DNA of 64,000 bases from Linanthus parryae. Lineage: Eukaryota > Streptophyta > Magnoliopsida > Ericales > Polemoniaceae. Both the position numbers and the translations under genes were made by a program. Positions 12,523-24,107 of the stretch are shown here, piece after piece. Numbering within the stretch: the first letter of the stretch is position 1; the number at the start of each line of letters is the position of its first letter. The stretch is from assembly GCA_023055425.1 (NCBI GenBank), contig JALGPY010000008.1, positions 20,929,359 through 20,993,358 on the forward strand, written 5' to 3'. Under the pieces are notes generated by a model, which saw nothing but the letters and a program-made list of their open reading frames with translations, made no database searches and was not told the DNA's origin.

Positions 12523-13369
12523 TAATCAGTACAATATAGAATATAATAAAGGCTTCTTTGTAATCAAACAAGAGAAATCAAACAATAGAGTCTGCATTGC
12601 AGGACGTCTCTTTTATCAGTGACATTCTTGCTTTCTTGTTTTCTGTTTTTATGCTGATTCATACTCAATATGTATCTGGATTGACATTTGCAAAGTTTAA
12701 GGAGAAGCTTTTGACTAGATAGATATACAAAATTATCCTTTTCTTGAGAAGTGGAAGGTAAGAATTTAAAAGAGAGTACCGAGGGAGAACGCGAAACAGT
12801 AGGGTAACTTTTTTGGCAGAATAGTCAATCAAACACCACCACATCCACTGCCACCACTGTAATTCACAAGTACAAACCATTTTCAACCCTGAAACATTAC
12901 CCAATTTTTTAAGTGATACAGAGGTGGTTGTTAGTATTGAGTGCAGCAGTGGTGGTGATAGATCATGGTGTGGTGTTTGTGATGGCGGTGAAGTGTTATG
13001 GGTCTTCTGGTGATCAATTTGGGTGAGTTCTGGTTGGGGCAGTAGTGGAGCTCAATGGAGAAGAACAGAGACGATGAAGACAAACATGCAAGAGACTGCA
13101 ATATTTACTCACCTATTTGACAGTGGGATAATTTCTGAACTGAACTTTTACCGCAATTAACTGAAAGCAAGTGACATCTGGAGGGAGTAGCATGTCATAT
13201 TCTGAAGGGGATATAACATATAAACTGAGTAAACTCAGAGGCTAGTATTTGTCTTCGAGAACTTTGTTTTTGGAACTGCGAAATAAGACTTAATCTAATC
13301 AACATCTAATACAGAGATAAACCTCTTCTTGCTGAGTAAGTCTAAATCTTAAACTTTTTTGTATTATAT
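12523..13369. other. Upstream region of the F-box gene, no other gene seen
   Basis: It should contain the promoter and possibly a short first exon of the F-box gene, but no exon can be fixed. GGTGG/CCACC-rich sequence at 12830-13060 resembles the interiors of the long-TIR elements and may be a repeat remnant. Confidence 0.35.
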
Positions 13370-13554
13370 CTATATAACAATTGAGGGTGGTGTGGGACCC
13401 ACCAAAACTAATCTTTACCATTCATCCCAAAAAAATCACTAACTAATATTTTCAACCCTTGGATCATTCTGTGTATATTAAGTCGTTCGATCTTCTTATA
13501 TGTTTTAAGCCATTGAATTAACTTTTTCACACCCTCAATTGGAACGGTATATAG
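13370..13554. mobile_element. Foldback/MITE-like element, about 185 bp
   Basis: The left end CTATATAACAATTGAGGGTG is mirrored at the right by CACCCTCAATTG...TATATAG. The two arms share a 12-bp core with a small insertion in one. No clear target duplication is visible, so the superfamily is open. Confidence 0.5.
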
Positions 13555-14833
13555 CCACCTGAATACTCAATTGCAGACTGGTTGTGGTTTATGCTATCTT
13601 CTTCAAGCACCCACCCCACCCCACCTGATTCTATTTTATTTTTAACTTTCAGTCTACTATGAAAGTGGGATTAGGGCATGGCTGTGAGCTTGTGACTGAA
13701 TTTTCCTCAAGCCTCCACCCTATTTTTTCTAACCTAAGCTTAAAGTGCTGCATAGTTTCCAGTTAATACAACTATTCTGAACCTTTTTCGAAGGAAAATC
13801 ATGGGCGATTATCTTTTGTAAGCCAACTATATGAGTTTTGTGAGATTTCTGTGGGCTTAGTCTAAAGGTTCTTCAGCTTATGGATGGAACTGCTATAGGT
13901 TGTGCTAGAAGTTCGGGTTGTGAATGGAACTGTTACAGGTTGTGCTAGAATATTCAATTGGAGTAGCCCAAAGTTAGTTGATTCTTGCAGTATGAAGTAA
14001 CTTTAGCGTTCTTTTGCTTTGATTATTGTCTTTTGGGTTTTGTTAATCCGAGGCATCTTACTCGTATTTCCTTCGATCAAAGGTTTCTATTTATAGGAGC
14101 ATAAAAGGTTTTCATCTCTGCATAGCATTGCTCCAGCTGATGACCTAATTATTCCACCAACATCGCGTCTCTGCATAGGTAGGTTGACTGTGTTTGTTGT
14201 CTCTTTTCCAGAAAGTTAGTATATTTCATCCACCAGCTTTCCTTGCCCCCTCTTGGCTCTAAAACCCATCTGGAAACTCATACTTACGGTCTAAAAGCAC
14301 CAAACTCTCTGTGATACCTATCAAAGACTACCTAATTATAGGTTATGTCCACTAGATGCCTGAAATCATCAACTTACAACAAAATTGATAAGATTCGCAG
14401 TAGTACCTATTGCCTTCAAGGATGATTAAGTGTGATTTATATGATTGCTATCTAATGTATCTTGAACTATTTGGGACTTATATATCTGTTTGGAACTTCT
14501 GTATACAATTTTATTTTCGTTCATTCCTTTATTCTTGGTTGTAGTCTTGCACTTTTGGAAGTTGTCTACTAATATCTTCATTTAGTAGAGGTTTTAGCAG
14601 CTCTTAATTTTTAGGTTACATGCCTTTCAGTACCATAATACATCCAGAAGCTCCAACATATAGTTTCTCAGGAAAGCTCATGGACTAAATTAAAGGTATA
14701 ACCCTTATCTTATATGTTGAATTAAATATTATTTAAGTACACTCTCAAAAAGAACTTGCCGACTGTGTTTAGTAGAACATATGGGAACAACACTTCAGTT
14801 CTGTACCCATAATAGGGATGATAATATTTTTTA
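13555..14833. other. Intergenic stretch, no gene seen
   Basis: AT-rich sequence with only short frames and no recognised motif. Two similar sentences (GGAACTGCTATAGGTTGTGCTAGAA at 13886 and a copy at 13926) form a short imperfect tandem duplication. Confidence 0.35.
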
Positions 14834-16532
14834 GGGTAAGACCCTTTACACCCCTATGTTTAGGCAAAAAGACACCCCGACACCCCTGTGTTTCGGATAA
14901 TTCCTTGTAACACCCTCGTAACTGACAGAATCCAAACGGCTCATTGAAAATACTGTTTTACCCTCGCATTTTTGGAAAATTACCCCGTGTATATGCTCCT
15001 TCTTCCCCTTCTCCCATTCTTCTTCTCTCGTTCTCTCTCTGACCCTAGCCGCCATCAGCACAACCCCTCCCCCCTCTCCATCGCCTGACAACTGAGGAAG
15101 AACATCACACCCACCAGCGCCATCAGCAAAAACCCACGACCTTCTATTCGATGTTAATTCGTTTCATCTTGTTGCTGGTGTGGCTTCACTCTCAACCCAG
15201 ATCTGTAGAATGGGTGTGAAATTGGTGGTTTCGGGAGAGGATTGTCGAGTAAAACTGTTCGTGTACAGGAGGGAGAGGAGAGAGGATGGTGTTGTGGTCG
15301 TAATCAGTAGGGGTTGGTTCAGGGGCGGAGCCAACCCGCTGCACGTGTAGGCACGTGCCCTACCTAAAACTTTAAAAAACTATAGTTTTACCCTATAATG
15401 TGTAAAAAGTTCAATTGTGCCCTACCCAAAATTACAATAGTGCCCTAGGTATTCTGAACACCTTGCAAGAGTGCCACAGGTGTTTCAAATACCTGGCTCC
15501 GCCCCTGGGTTGGTTGGTTCTTGTTCGAACCGGTTGTGGCAGGGTTTGAAGAAAGAGGGGGTGAAAAAAAAAGTTGTAAACTCTTAGTGTCGGTTTGGAT
15601 TTGGACCGATGATGGATGTGAAATTAAGATCTGTTTCTTGTGAATTAGGTGCTGGGATACAATGAGGTGATGGTTATGGGGTCTGGCCTAGCTGGATGGA
15701 TACGATACTTCATCTTCATCTGCTCCTGCTACACCAGAAGAACAAAACAAGAGCTGATGACTTGCGATTTAGTTTCGAATTGGTGTTGACTGGTAACTGA
15801 GGAAGAATTGATGGTGTTTCTGGATGAGGAAGAGGATCGGAGGCAGGGGTGACATTTGTACCAGGTGGGTATGACAAGTGAGGAGGAAGATCGGATACAA
15901 CTCGTCCATGCCTCCCCTTGCTCTGAACGTAGAAGATGAAGAGAAGATGAAGGAAAATCGGAACCAAGTAGTGAAGAAGATGAAGATGACAGACGGAGAC
16001 AGATTGCGTCAAAGTCTTGCTTGTTTGAAAAGTGAATCAATACTAAACACTGAAAATTTAATTACAGTCTCATAGCATAATTTTCTCTGTTTCTCACTCT
16101 GCTGTGTTTTTGTTTTTGTGCCAATTAAATTGAGTTCAGCCTTTTTGATGGGTAGACAATTGAGTTGTCCTTGATTTTCATCACTGTTTTGGTAGTGTTG
16201 GTGGAGAATAGTGGTGTTTTTGGGGAATTTGATTGTTGGTTGTGGATGGGTCGACGTGAAGGATACATTGCTAGGCTGATTTTGATGTCGATTTTGCTGT
16301 GATGGTTGTGGTGAACACCAAGAACATGAACAACCCAAAAACATGACATTAACAAACAAGGGTAAATTAGTCAAAAAATATTCACATATTGGCTTTATGG
16401 ACGAACCTAACAGAGGGGTGCAATCTGTCCTCAATTTTTTCTGTTACAGGGGTGATCGAGTGTATTGTTCAAAACACAGGGGTGTCGGGTGTCGTTTTTC
16501 CCATACATAGGGGTGCAAAGTATCTTTTACCC
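14834..16532. mobile_element. Long-TIR DNA transposon, MULE-like (family 1, copy 2)
   Basis: The left end is GGGTAAGACCCTTTACACCC; the right end read in reverse starts GGGTAAAAGATACTTTGCAC. End homology runs for about 100 bp, with blocks ACACCCCTGTGTTT and TAACTGACAGAA at the left. A 9-bp target duplication with one mismatch, TATTTTTTA / TATTGTTTA, flanks it (14825-14833 and 16533-16541). The interior again begins with a CT-rich, UTR-like segment (about 14990-15080) containing CCTAGCCGCCATCAGC, parallel to copy 1. A hAT MITE is nested at 15319-15507. No transposase frame is present. Confidence 0.85.
15319..15507. mobile_element. hAT MITE, 189 bp, nested in the long-TIR element
   Basis: Termini CAGGGGCGGAGCCA and the exact complement TGGCTCCGCCCCTG are flanked by a perfect 8-bp duplication GGTTGGTT (15311-15318 and 15508-15515). 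It therefore inserted after its host element. Confidence 0.94.
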
Positions 16533-16541
16533 TATTGTTTA

Positions 16542-17222
16542 TTTATACAGTGTCGAACTCAAGTGATTGAGCCTCCTTTGACTCATCTAAATGTGATCTT
16601 GACTCATCTTATATTATGTTTGTGCGCTACTACGCAAATTTATCTGTTTGAGTTTGAAGGAGTTACAACTCCTTTGACTCTTTCTTAGTTGCAAAAAAGA
16701 ACCTATGAGTTCTCTACTTTTTTTCTTCTTTCTCATGATTTTTGGGTAGAAACTGTTTGTTCCAATGAAAGGTTTTATGGCCATTAATGTTAAGAAATCT
16801 GCCTAGCATACATTTCTACTTTAAAAAAAAAAAAAAAATTGTCGCACCTGCAAAACATAAAAGATTGTACTTCAATCATTTAAAAAAAATATGCATGTAC
16901 ATGGTGTCATACCATTATTGGAGCAAATGGTTGAAATGTATGCTAGGAAAATCTAAAATGTGGCAGGCTGTGAGTGGCTCAGTTCTCTAAATCTTCTTTC
17001 TACTTTGCCAATCTCGTATCAGAACCTAGGATTTTGGTGTCCATGCCGTCGTGCTCCACTCTCCAGCGATAGTCCTCGTTTCCTCACAATTATGGGTGAG
17101 TTTGGTATGACTTATTTGCACCTCTGTATCTATGAGGTCGATGTGAGTGGAAAGTTTGATAAAGAAAACAATGAAAAAGAAGTAAAACAATCAATCTATT
17201 ACACATGCAAGGATACAAAAAG
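16542..17222. other. Stretch without supported gene
   Basis: A 15-A run sits at 16824-16838. At about 17012-17030 CGTATCAGAACCTAGG resembles the TGGTATCAGAGC primer-binding site of Ty1-copia elements, but no LTR end can be placed beside it. Confidence 0.35.
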
Positions 17223-17394
17223 TCTCAGCTAGAAAGAGACCGAGAGGAGTATACAAAGAGGCTAATTGACGCCAGGAACAAACCTGAAAAGTACATTTAC
17301 AACATGAAGAGCACCACAAACGCAATACTAGGGAAGCTCTTGAGTGGATGGACGAAAACGGCGACACTGGAAAGATGATATAATCGGCATTGTA
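17223..17394 (+). pseudogene. Hsp70/BiP C-terminal fragment (gene relic)
   Basis: One frame from 17223 reads SQLERDREEYTKRLIDARN and then PEKYIYNMKSTTNA. After a shift of frame near 17325 it reads REALEWMDENGDTGK. IDARN-x-x-E-x-Y-x-YNMK followed by EALEWLD-x-N is the helical lid after the substrate-binding domain of Hsp70 chaperones, closest to the ER form BiP. Only about 55 residues remain, there is a frameshift, and no ATPase domain is nearby. It lies directly upstream of a Ty1-copia relic, so it may have been captured or may be an unrelated neighbour. Confidence 0.65.
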
Positions 17395-17494
17395 TGCAAT
17401 TTAATGGAACTGAGTATTAAACTTGTGAGTTGTGAGGCTGTATGTGTTATAACATCAAATTTGGGTCCTTGTTAGCAAATATGTGAATACTTTC

Positions 17495-19800
17495 TGTTAG
17501 AGTATACTGGTAGTTTTACATGTTCCCCTTTCCTGTATATATAACCCCCTGATGTACATGTGATGAATTAATGAAAATTCAGATTGCTTCTCTCCAGTTT
17601 GGATATGGCATAACTCCCTGAACGACCGTTTCACATCCGTTAGGGATCAAATTTTTCTCACTGATCCATTGCCTTCATTTAAGATGGTGTTTTCAAGGAT
17701 CATCAGCAAGAAATGCAAACCGAACTTAATCATGGTCACTGTGTTATTCGACAGTTAGTCGCAATGCCAACTTAGGTTTCGGGATATTCTGATTCTGCTT
17801 GATCTATTGCCTATAGCAATCGGGTTGGTAATTTGGGGGCGAGAGAAAGCCTGTTTGCCCTTAATGTGGTTGGCCAGCACATGTTAAACATGAATGCCAA
17901 AAGTTACATTGATATCCTCCATGTTTTAAACTTTGGTGGCGTGATTCTAGGTCTGTTCGTGCAAATAATGTTCAGGTATCCGCCCCTGGCTTCTTCAGGT
18001 TTGAATGGTTCTGGTGTATTGTTAATTCAGGAAATTATGTGGCTTCCAATTCTAATAATGTTGCTCAGAGACAAACTACACGCTCTGGTTTTGGCGCTGG
18101 TGATGTTATTCTGACTATTTCAGGTTCTGGTTTTAGTGCTAGTAATTTTCCTTTTATGCAGAGCTCAGTATGCACAGCTTATGGGGTTGCTAAGTGAAAG
18201 AGTATGGTTCTTCTTCTTCTTCAGAACCCCATCATCCTCCCGATGCGAGTGATAAATAATAATCCCTTATCAGGTATCAACTCTTCTATGATTGCCGGAG
18301 TCATCAATAGTTTCAGTTTTCCTTCAATTGTTTGTAAGCATGTACTTCTGCTGATTGGACATTGGACAGTGAAGCGACTGACCATATGTATAGCAACCTT
18401 GCTTTGTTACATAATCATATTCCTGTTATCAATAACAATACGTTAATTCATCTTCCTACACGAGAATCTGTCGTCATCACAACATTGGTCATTTTTTTTC
18501 TCTCTAGTTCTTTGGTCTTGGCAGATGTGTTGCGCATTCCCAATTTCAAGCTCAATTTGAATTGCATCTCTAAGCTCATATATACTCTCGAGTGCTTATT
18601 TCTTTGTATTCATGGTTTTGTTATCTTCGGGACCTTTCTAATGGGGAACTTCTTGCTACTGGTGTTAACCAAGGAGGTCTATATATTCTTCACACGTCAC
18701 ATCATGTGTCCACATCTTCTGCCTCTCATGTTTCTTCTTCTACTGTTTTTGGTAGTGCTTCAACCTCTTAAGTATCTAGAGCTACTTCGCATCAACGATT
18801 TAGCAATCTGTCTGATATGGCTTTATGTACTTTATAGTAGGGTCAAGGGTGTAAGTGAGTATTCCGGGTAAAATATCACTAGATACAAGGCACGTCAGGT
18901 TGTCAGGGGTTTTACGAAAAATAGAAGGGTAAGATTACTTCGACACTTTCTCACCAGCAGCAGAATTGCCGTCTTAAATGGAGAGTTAGATGAAGATATT
19001 TCTATAGAATTCCACCTGGTGCCGTTTTACCTAAATCATTGACGCGTTCTGATACACCTATATGTTTGCAAACTGGATAAGTCGCTATATGGTCTCCAGC
19101 AGGCATAGAGGCAATAGTTTACTAAATTTTCTATTACTCTTTTTGAAATGGGTTTTGTGCATTCCAAGGAAGATTATACATTATTCATTTTATGCCAGGA
19201 TCACAATTTTGCAGCACTTCTTGTGTTGTTGACGACATTGTCCTTGCTGGAGCTGTTACAGACTTCCTTAATTCTACCGAGCAACAATTGCATCAACATT
19301 TTTAGCTAAAGGACTTGGGTAACTTAAATATCTTCGTGGGGTTTGAAGTTGCTAGACTCAAACGGTATTACCCCTATCCCAAAGAAAGTTCACTGCGAAT
19401 GTGCTCAAAGACACTGGCCATTTGGGTGCTAAACCCTTCCATTCCGATGGATATCAATTGTAAGATTAGTGCTTTGGTAAGGTTGTATATGCCATATTTG
19501 GCTTAATATTAGCTACATAATGCATGTCTCCTCTCCTCGATTTCTTCCCCTAGATGCTGCTAACAAAGTCTTGAAAATTTTAAAACCACTTCAGATGAAG
19601 GGTTGTGTTTCTCAAAGCATTCAAAATTTGCACTGCAAGCTTTTGCAGATTCAGACCGGGCATCTTATCCAGACATCAGATGATCTGCTACAGGATTACT
19701 TGTCGACTTAGGCAGCTCTCTTGTTCCTTGGAAATCGAAGAAGCAGAATGTGGTATCTCGAAGTTCTGCAGAAGTCATTGCTTCTGTTTACTTGTGAGTT
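17495..19800 (+). mobile_element. Degraded Ty1-copia retrotransposon
   Basis: Pieces of the copia polyprotein appear in order on the plus strand in shifting frames: a gag fragment with LTDPLPSFKMVFS (about 17658-17700), a decayed zinc-knuckle region with a YPP motif and RDSRSVRANNVQ (about 17905-17975), the protease/GAG-pre-integrase segment with DSEATDHMYSN and VLRIPNFKLNLN (about 18363-18575), reverse transcriptase with KLDKSLYGLQQA and a recognisable SQRKFTANVLKDTGHLGAKP (about 18880-19440), and an RNase H tail with KSKKQNVVSRSSAE (about 19735-19775). There are many stops and frameshifts, and most of the integrase is missing. A TGTTAGAGTATACTGG start followed by a TATATAACC box (17495-17600) may be the left LTR; no right LTR is found. 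Confidence 0.85.
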
Positions 19801-20698
19801 ACAATGGCCCAGCTGTTTACTTGCTGAGTCGAATGCTATTTGTTCTACCATTCCAGTTATATATTGTGATACCCAATCGGCAAGGACACGCAAAGACTAA
19901 TATATAACTGCCAGGGTATGCAATTTAATGGAATGGAGTGTTGGCATGGTAATGCAACTGCTTCTGAAATAATTCCGATTGCCTATAACAAAGTCTCCTT
20001 CAGTGTGAGCTTGATTGATTTCAATCTTATGTTTCTTTATAGTTTCTCCAATGACAATTTTTGGAGGAAGTAAACACATTGACTACAAAAGGTGAGAACA
20101 TAAAACATCGTTGAAGCACGGCTCATTAATTAAACAAACTGCAATCTCGACCTTTTGGCATACAACTAATAGCTCTGTCTAATGTCTAACTAAGAAGAAG
20201 ATAATGTGTTCACTTATGGGGTGGCTTCTATAAAGAAAGCCCGTTTCTTTGGGTGGTCGGGAGGTTAAATTCCTTTATCGGTTATGCAACATCAACATAT
20301 GTTCGTCACGAAATTGCATCTCATACTGTCAACCCCACTAGCTGAGCTTTTAAGGTCAGATTATACTCTAATAAAACCATAACTTATGACAATTATTCAT
20401 ATTATCTTGTTAAAAAGCATGGTGGCCTTGCACTAGCTGAAGAAAGACAATATTACCTTGTGTTCCCTGCACCCGAACCAGGCAGTTCTGGCCCTTTTCG
20501 CCATCTTGATTCAATATATTCCTTCTTCCCTAATTCTCCCAACTATAAAGATGATAAATAAACAATCTGCAACAGGCAGGCAACAACAACTAGTAAGAAA
20601 GTTGGAATGAAAAAGCCCAAAAAAATCATATTGGTGGAAAAAGATTTGATTTTTAGCTAAGGACCACCAACATCGTTTCTATGAAAAGATATATTTTA
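19801..20698. other. Stretch without supported gene
   Basis: No recognised frame. It may include the lost 3' part of the copia element, since TGCAATTTAATGGAA at about 19919 also occurs upstream of the element at 17396. Confidence 0.35.
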
Positions 20699-20952
20699 TC
20701 TGTTTCTTCCCTTTCTTCCACTTTTGAGGTTTACCACTATCCATCGGGTCGCTTTGACCCGATGATTTGATAAGCAATACGATGCAATTTTTTGGTAAAT
20801 TTTCATGGTGTTGTACAAGAAATTTTACTCTACAATACCATGAGAAATTACTGAAAAATTATATCGTTTTGCTATCCAAATCACCGGTAAAAATGACATG
20901 GCTACGGATGAAGAAGTCAAAACCGAAAGAAAAAGAAGAAACAGACCCAGTA
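20699..20952. mobile_element. Stowaway-like MITE, diverged copy
   Basis: The interior matches the elements at 27044-27310 and 52120-52379 (ACCACTATCC..GGGTCGCTTTGAC, then TTTTCATGGTGTTGTA and the complementary blocks). The ends are inverted: TCTGTTTCTTCCCTTTCTTC at the left against GAAAGAAAAAGAAGAAACAG at the right. The exact boundaries and a TA duplication are not clear. Confidence 0.6.
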
Positions 20953-21059
20953 GTCTTTTTCAGCTATAGACAAAAATACCTTTTTAAGGTATAGAATGAA
21001 TGGTGGAATCAAGAATCGATCATATGGTAGCACGTAGATTTAACGTGGAGATCAGAAAA

Positions 21060-21555
21060 GAGAGCAAGATAGTACCTTTTTGATTCAGCTCCGACCTTTC
21101 TTGCTTGGATGGATCCTCCACTAAGAAACCCAACCAGATCTTCAACTAAACAAGAATGAGAGGTGGGCTGATGAACAAAGTAAGTGTGAGGTCGGAGACC
21201 TCACCGCCGAGAAGAACTTGACCGGAAAGGAGGATAGTCGGAGAGAATTCTCCGAGATTCAGAAGAAGAAGACGAAGAAAGAGCGAATTGGGGGAGAAAG
21301 TGATATTTCTTAAAACTTGTTCTATTCAATTACAAATCCCAGCCTTATATAGTGAGGGGAGGTGAATGTAATAAAAGAAACTCTGTCTAATAAGCTGAAC
21401 GACACCGTTTAAAACAAATCAAGGGTTGAGATCTAACGGCTGCTGCTATTCAGAATTACACGACCACAGGTTAGGTCGGCTTGCAGTTTAGTCCTAATTA
21501 TAGCACCACGGTTTATAACTCATTACACTTTAGTCCTTTATCAGAGATCCTAACA
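21060..21555 (-). mobile_element. Possible solo LTR with promoter and leader
   Basis: Read on the minus strand the segment begins TGTTAGGATCTCTGATAAAG, has a TATA box (TATATAAGG) near 21345 and continues into a CT-rich leader. TGTTAG is a common LTR start, and this layout fits an LTR of a copia-type element, but I cannot place the CA end or a target duplication. It could equally be the promoter and 5' UTR of a lost gene. Confidence 0.35.
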
Positions 21556-21749
21556 GTTCCATCCTCAAGCCCAAGTTATTGATTTTGTGACTGTGTGACT
21601 ATGTTTTTCAATTTTTGGGGAGAGAAACTCTGTCTGATTCAGAATAGGGAGAGAAACGGAAATCGACAGAGGAGGAGGATAGGGTTTCAGAAGTAGTAAT
21701 TCTGTGTAGCATGGAACACTGAATTGCTAATGACGTGGTAACAATGAGG

Positions 21750-21850
21750 TTTTTAGAGAAATTGTTTTTGCCTTTTTGGTAGTCAAACGGGTTTGAACAC
21801 GGGACCTTTTGCAGGAGTTTCCAACGCTCTACCACTTGAGGTCGGATTAG
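21750..21850 (-). mobile_element. tRNA-derived SINE, copy 1
   Basis: On the minus strand it has an A-box-like GACCTCAAGTGGTAGAGC, a B-box GTGTTCAAACCCG about 30 bases later, and a tail CAAAAACAATTTCTC followed by an A-rich end. The same layout and tail occur at 28846-28940. Boxes A and B are the internal RNA polymerase III promoter of tRNA-derived SINEs. Confidence 0.72.
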
Positions 21851-22239
21851 ATACTGAAGCACTTCATTCGTGTTCTTTCTTCATTCTTTATATTTTGGAC
21901 GGTTCATTTCTTTCTTCCACTTTTCTAATCCAATAATATTTGTAGTGGGAAATGACCTTTGTACCCCTGAATAATAGTCCACCTACTTTTCATATCCAAT
22001 TAAATACAATATCCACAACAACTACGCTAATTCAACCCATCATAACTCATCCTTACAGTTAACTCAACCCCTAATTTAATTACCCTAACCCAACCCAACA
22101 TATTGCAGCCCAAATTACCGACCCAAACCACACCTAAACACAACCGTAACCAAACCTTCATTCTCTATCACTCTATCGCGCATCTCCTCTCTCTTGTTCT
22201 CCTCCTTTTCTCTCTTCGCCTATCTCAACCTAGAAATCC

Positions 22240-22595
22240 TAATTGATTCCGGCCAAAATTCACCGAAATCCTTTTTGAAAGGGATGATGGGAAACCAAAG
22301 GAACAATGAATTAGTCCGACTAAGAGTAGGGGATACAAGAATCTGAGAGAAAAGACCAATGGGGTAGTCCAAGCAAGAGGGACCGAGATAAGGACAAGTT
22401 CGGTCGTGCAAGAACTTTAAGGGAGGACCACACACAGAAGGAAGAAGCCATGGGTAATCAAGTAGAGAGCCCACAAGAGATTGTGAAAGCCATGGACGAC
22501 CTTAAGGTGGTCAAGCCAAGGTAGTGGTCCAAATGTCTAGCACCACGGATGCTGGAAGTTCATTGGGTGAAGAAGGCAAGTGAATAATTGATGCA
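22240..22595 (+). other. Probable chromovirus gag remnant
   Basis: Purine-rich sequence directly upstream of the chromodomain ORF, in the same orientation. Short frames such as MGNQVESPQEIVKAMDDLK would suit a charged gag region, but there is no diagnostic motif. The assignment rests on position. Confidence 0.35.
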
Positions 22596-22904
22596 TTGGA
22601 CTGCAAGACCGATTTGGTGGCTATAAAGAAGGATCGGGCCAAAGAGAAGGAACGGGACATGCAACGGCGAAACAAGGTGCAAACACGAGAACCAAGTTGT
22701 GACAAGACCGTCTTCGACAAGGAGGTTGAAGACATCATTGTCAAGGGATCGTGCGCAATTTTGACGCCAAAGTACAAGAAGTATTTGGTTTTGTGGAAGG
22801 GACTAACGGAGGCCGAGGCAACATGGGTAGCGGAGGATTCTCTTTGGCGTTACAAGGACTTGATCAAACGCTACCATACGAAAACGAGGACATTGCCAGA
22901 TTGA
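22596..22904 (+). pseudogene. Ty3-gypsy chromovirus chromodomain remnant
   Basis: A 102-codon frame ends in a chromodomain: EVEDIIVK, then KYKKYLVLWKGLTEAEATWV and a C-terminal helix DLIKRYH. Chromoviruses carry this domain at the end of integrase, where it directs insertion to chromatin. Here it is fused to a charged segment (KKDRAKEKERDMQRRNK) unlike integrase, with no protease, RT or integrase before it. This suggests a large internal deletion joining gag to the end of pol. A purine tract GAGTGGGGGAGAA (22903-22915) and an LTR-like region follow at once, as expected for the 3' end of such an element. Confidence 0.8.
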
Positions 22905-23358
22905 GTGGGGGAGAATACCATGGGCTAGTGCCCCACTATTATGGCCCATGACACTATCTTGGCCCACATTAGTTATCTTATCCGACATTATTTTCCTAGC
23001 ACATATCGAATTATCTAGAATTTCACCGGTAGTTGTAGGAAAATATATCTACACACTTGGGAGTATAAGGTATGTAGAATCTTTCACAGAAAAATCTCTT
23101 TTATGGAGGTGGGAAGCTTCTAGGTTCTCATTCTCCACCACCAGATCTTAGATCATATAGATCCTTCCTTAGTGGAAGTTCATATATTAATAGAAGTGGT
23201 TTCATTTGCCACATCCATCAATCCAATCATTGTAATTTCTCTCTCCAAGTAATTAATGATCTCTTTCTCCAAGCTCTTATCGTGTTCTTTAGGTTGTTCT
23301 ACGCTTACTCTAGTGGTCCAAGTACCGCACGGGAGTGTAAAGAATTCAGCCCATGACA
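22905..23358 (+). repeat. 3' LTR of the chromovirus remnant
   Basis: It begins after the polypurine tract with TACCATGGGCTAGTGCCCC and runs to about AGCCCATGACA near 23358. A TATA-like TATATTAATAG at 23191 precedes a CT-rich leader and a polyadenylation-like region. No second LTR is in the window, so the ends are approximate. Confidence 0.55.
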
Positions 23359-23732
23359 CAGTGGATCACAGGAAAATACCATAAAGATGCATTGGCAAAT
23401 TCCATCACACATGTGGCTTTAGAATAATTATTTAGAGTACATAATCTCCACAAATGCATGAGCGATTTGAAGCACTAGAGACAATCCAACCTAAAATGAA
23501 CAGTTTATGCAGCAACAAGAGAAAAACATATACTCGTGAACCAAATAGTATACATCCCATCCCTAAGACAGATGAACCCATTTGACAATACAATACCTGC
23601 ATCTTCAAAGTCATTCCACTTCCTTTTCATGGTTGAAGAGATGTGAATTCCCATTTTACGTGCCCTATCTTGGGCGTAATCTTCCTTGTTGATCAGAAAG
23701 TTCTTCAGACGAATCTCTTCCCCTGTCCAAAA
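23359..23732. other. Stretch without supported gene
   Basis: No recognised coding or RNA motif. Confidence 0.35.
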
Positions 23733-24107
23733 TTATTTTTCGTGAAGTTCAATCACAGCATGAAAGGCATCCTCCGAAGCCACCTCAAACACCTGCGAAC
23801 CACTGAACCAAGCCATAAAATCAACCAGTTTTGCCTTCTCTTCGGCCTTTACAGGCTTGGAATTAGTAGCGACCTTATCGCATCTTCCTTTCGAAGCAGC
23901 ACACAATTCTCCCAGCCTGGCCGCATCTTGTAGGTGACTCTCGACCGCCTCCTTCGTTTACTCCGCCGTTGTGAGAGCTTGACGAAATTGATTTTGTAGG
24001 CACGCCTTCTCAGCTAGCGCTGCAGCGTTCACGAAGTGAGCCCTCGCGACATCTTTCAGAAGTTGAGTCAGATTGTATCTCCAAGAGATTAAATTCCTCT
24101 AGTTTTA
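23733..24107 (-). pseudogene. Broken ORF of unknown function, helical protein
   Basis: On the minus strand one frame runs about 120 codons with a single stop after QFRQALTTAE. It includes LLKDVARAHFVNAAALAEKA, HLQDAARLGELCAASKGR and FMAWFSGSQVFEVASEDAF, and ends ELHEK. The composition (Ala, Leu, Lys, Glu) predicts helices, possibly a coiled coil. I do not recognise the family. Long alanine-rich helical segments of this sort occur in gag-like proteins of plant retrotransposons, but this is only a guess. No initiator Met is evident. Confidence 0.35.

Noticed and set aside
17012..17030. Ty1-copia primer-binding-site-like CGTATCAGAACCTAGG
   Set aside because: It differs from TGGTATCAGAGC at key positions and has no LTR end next to it. 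Kept only as a remark.
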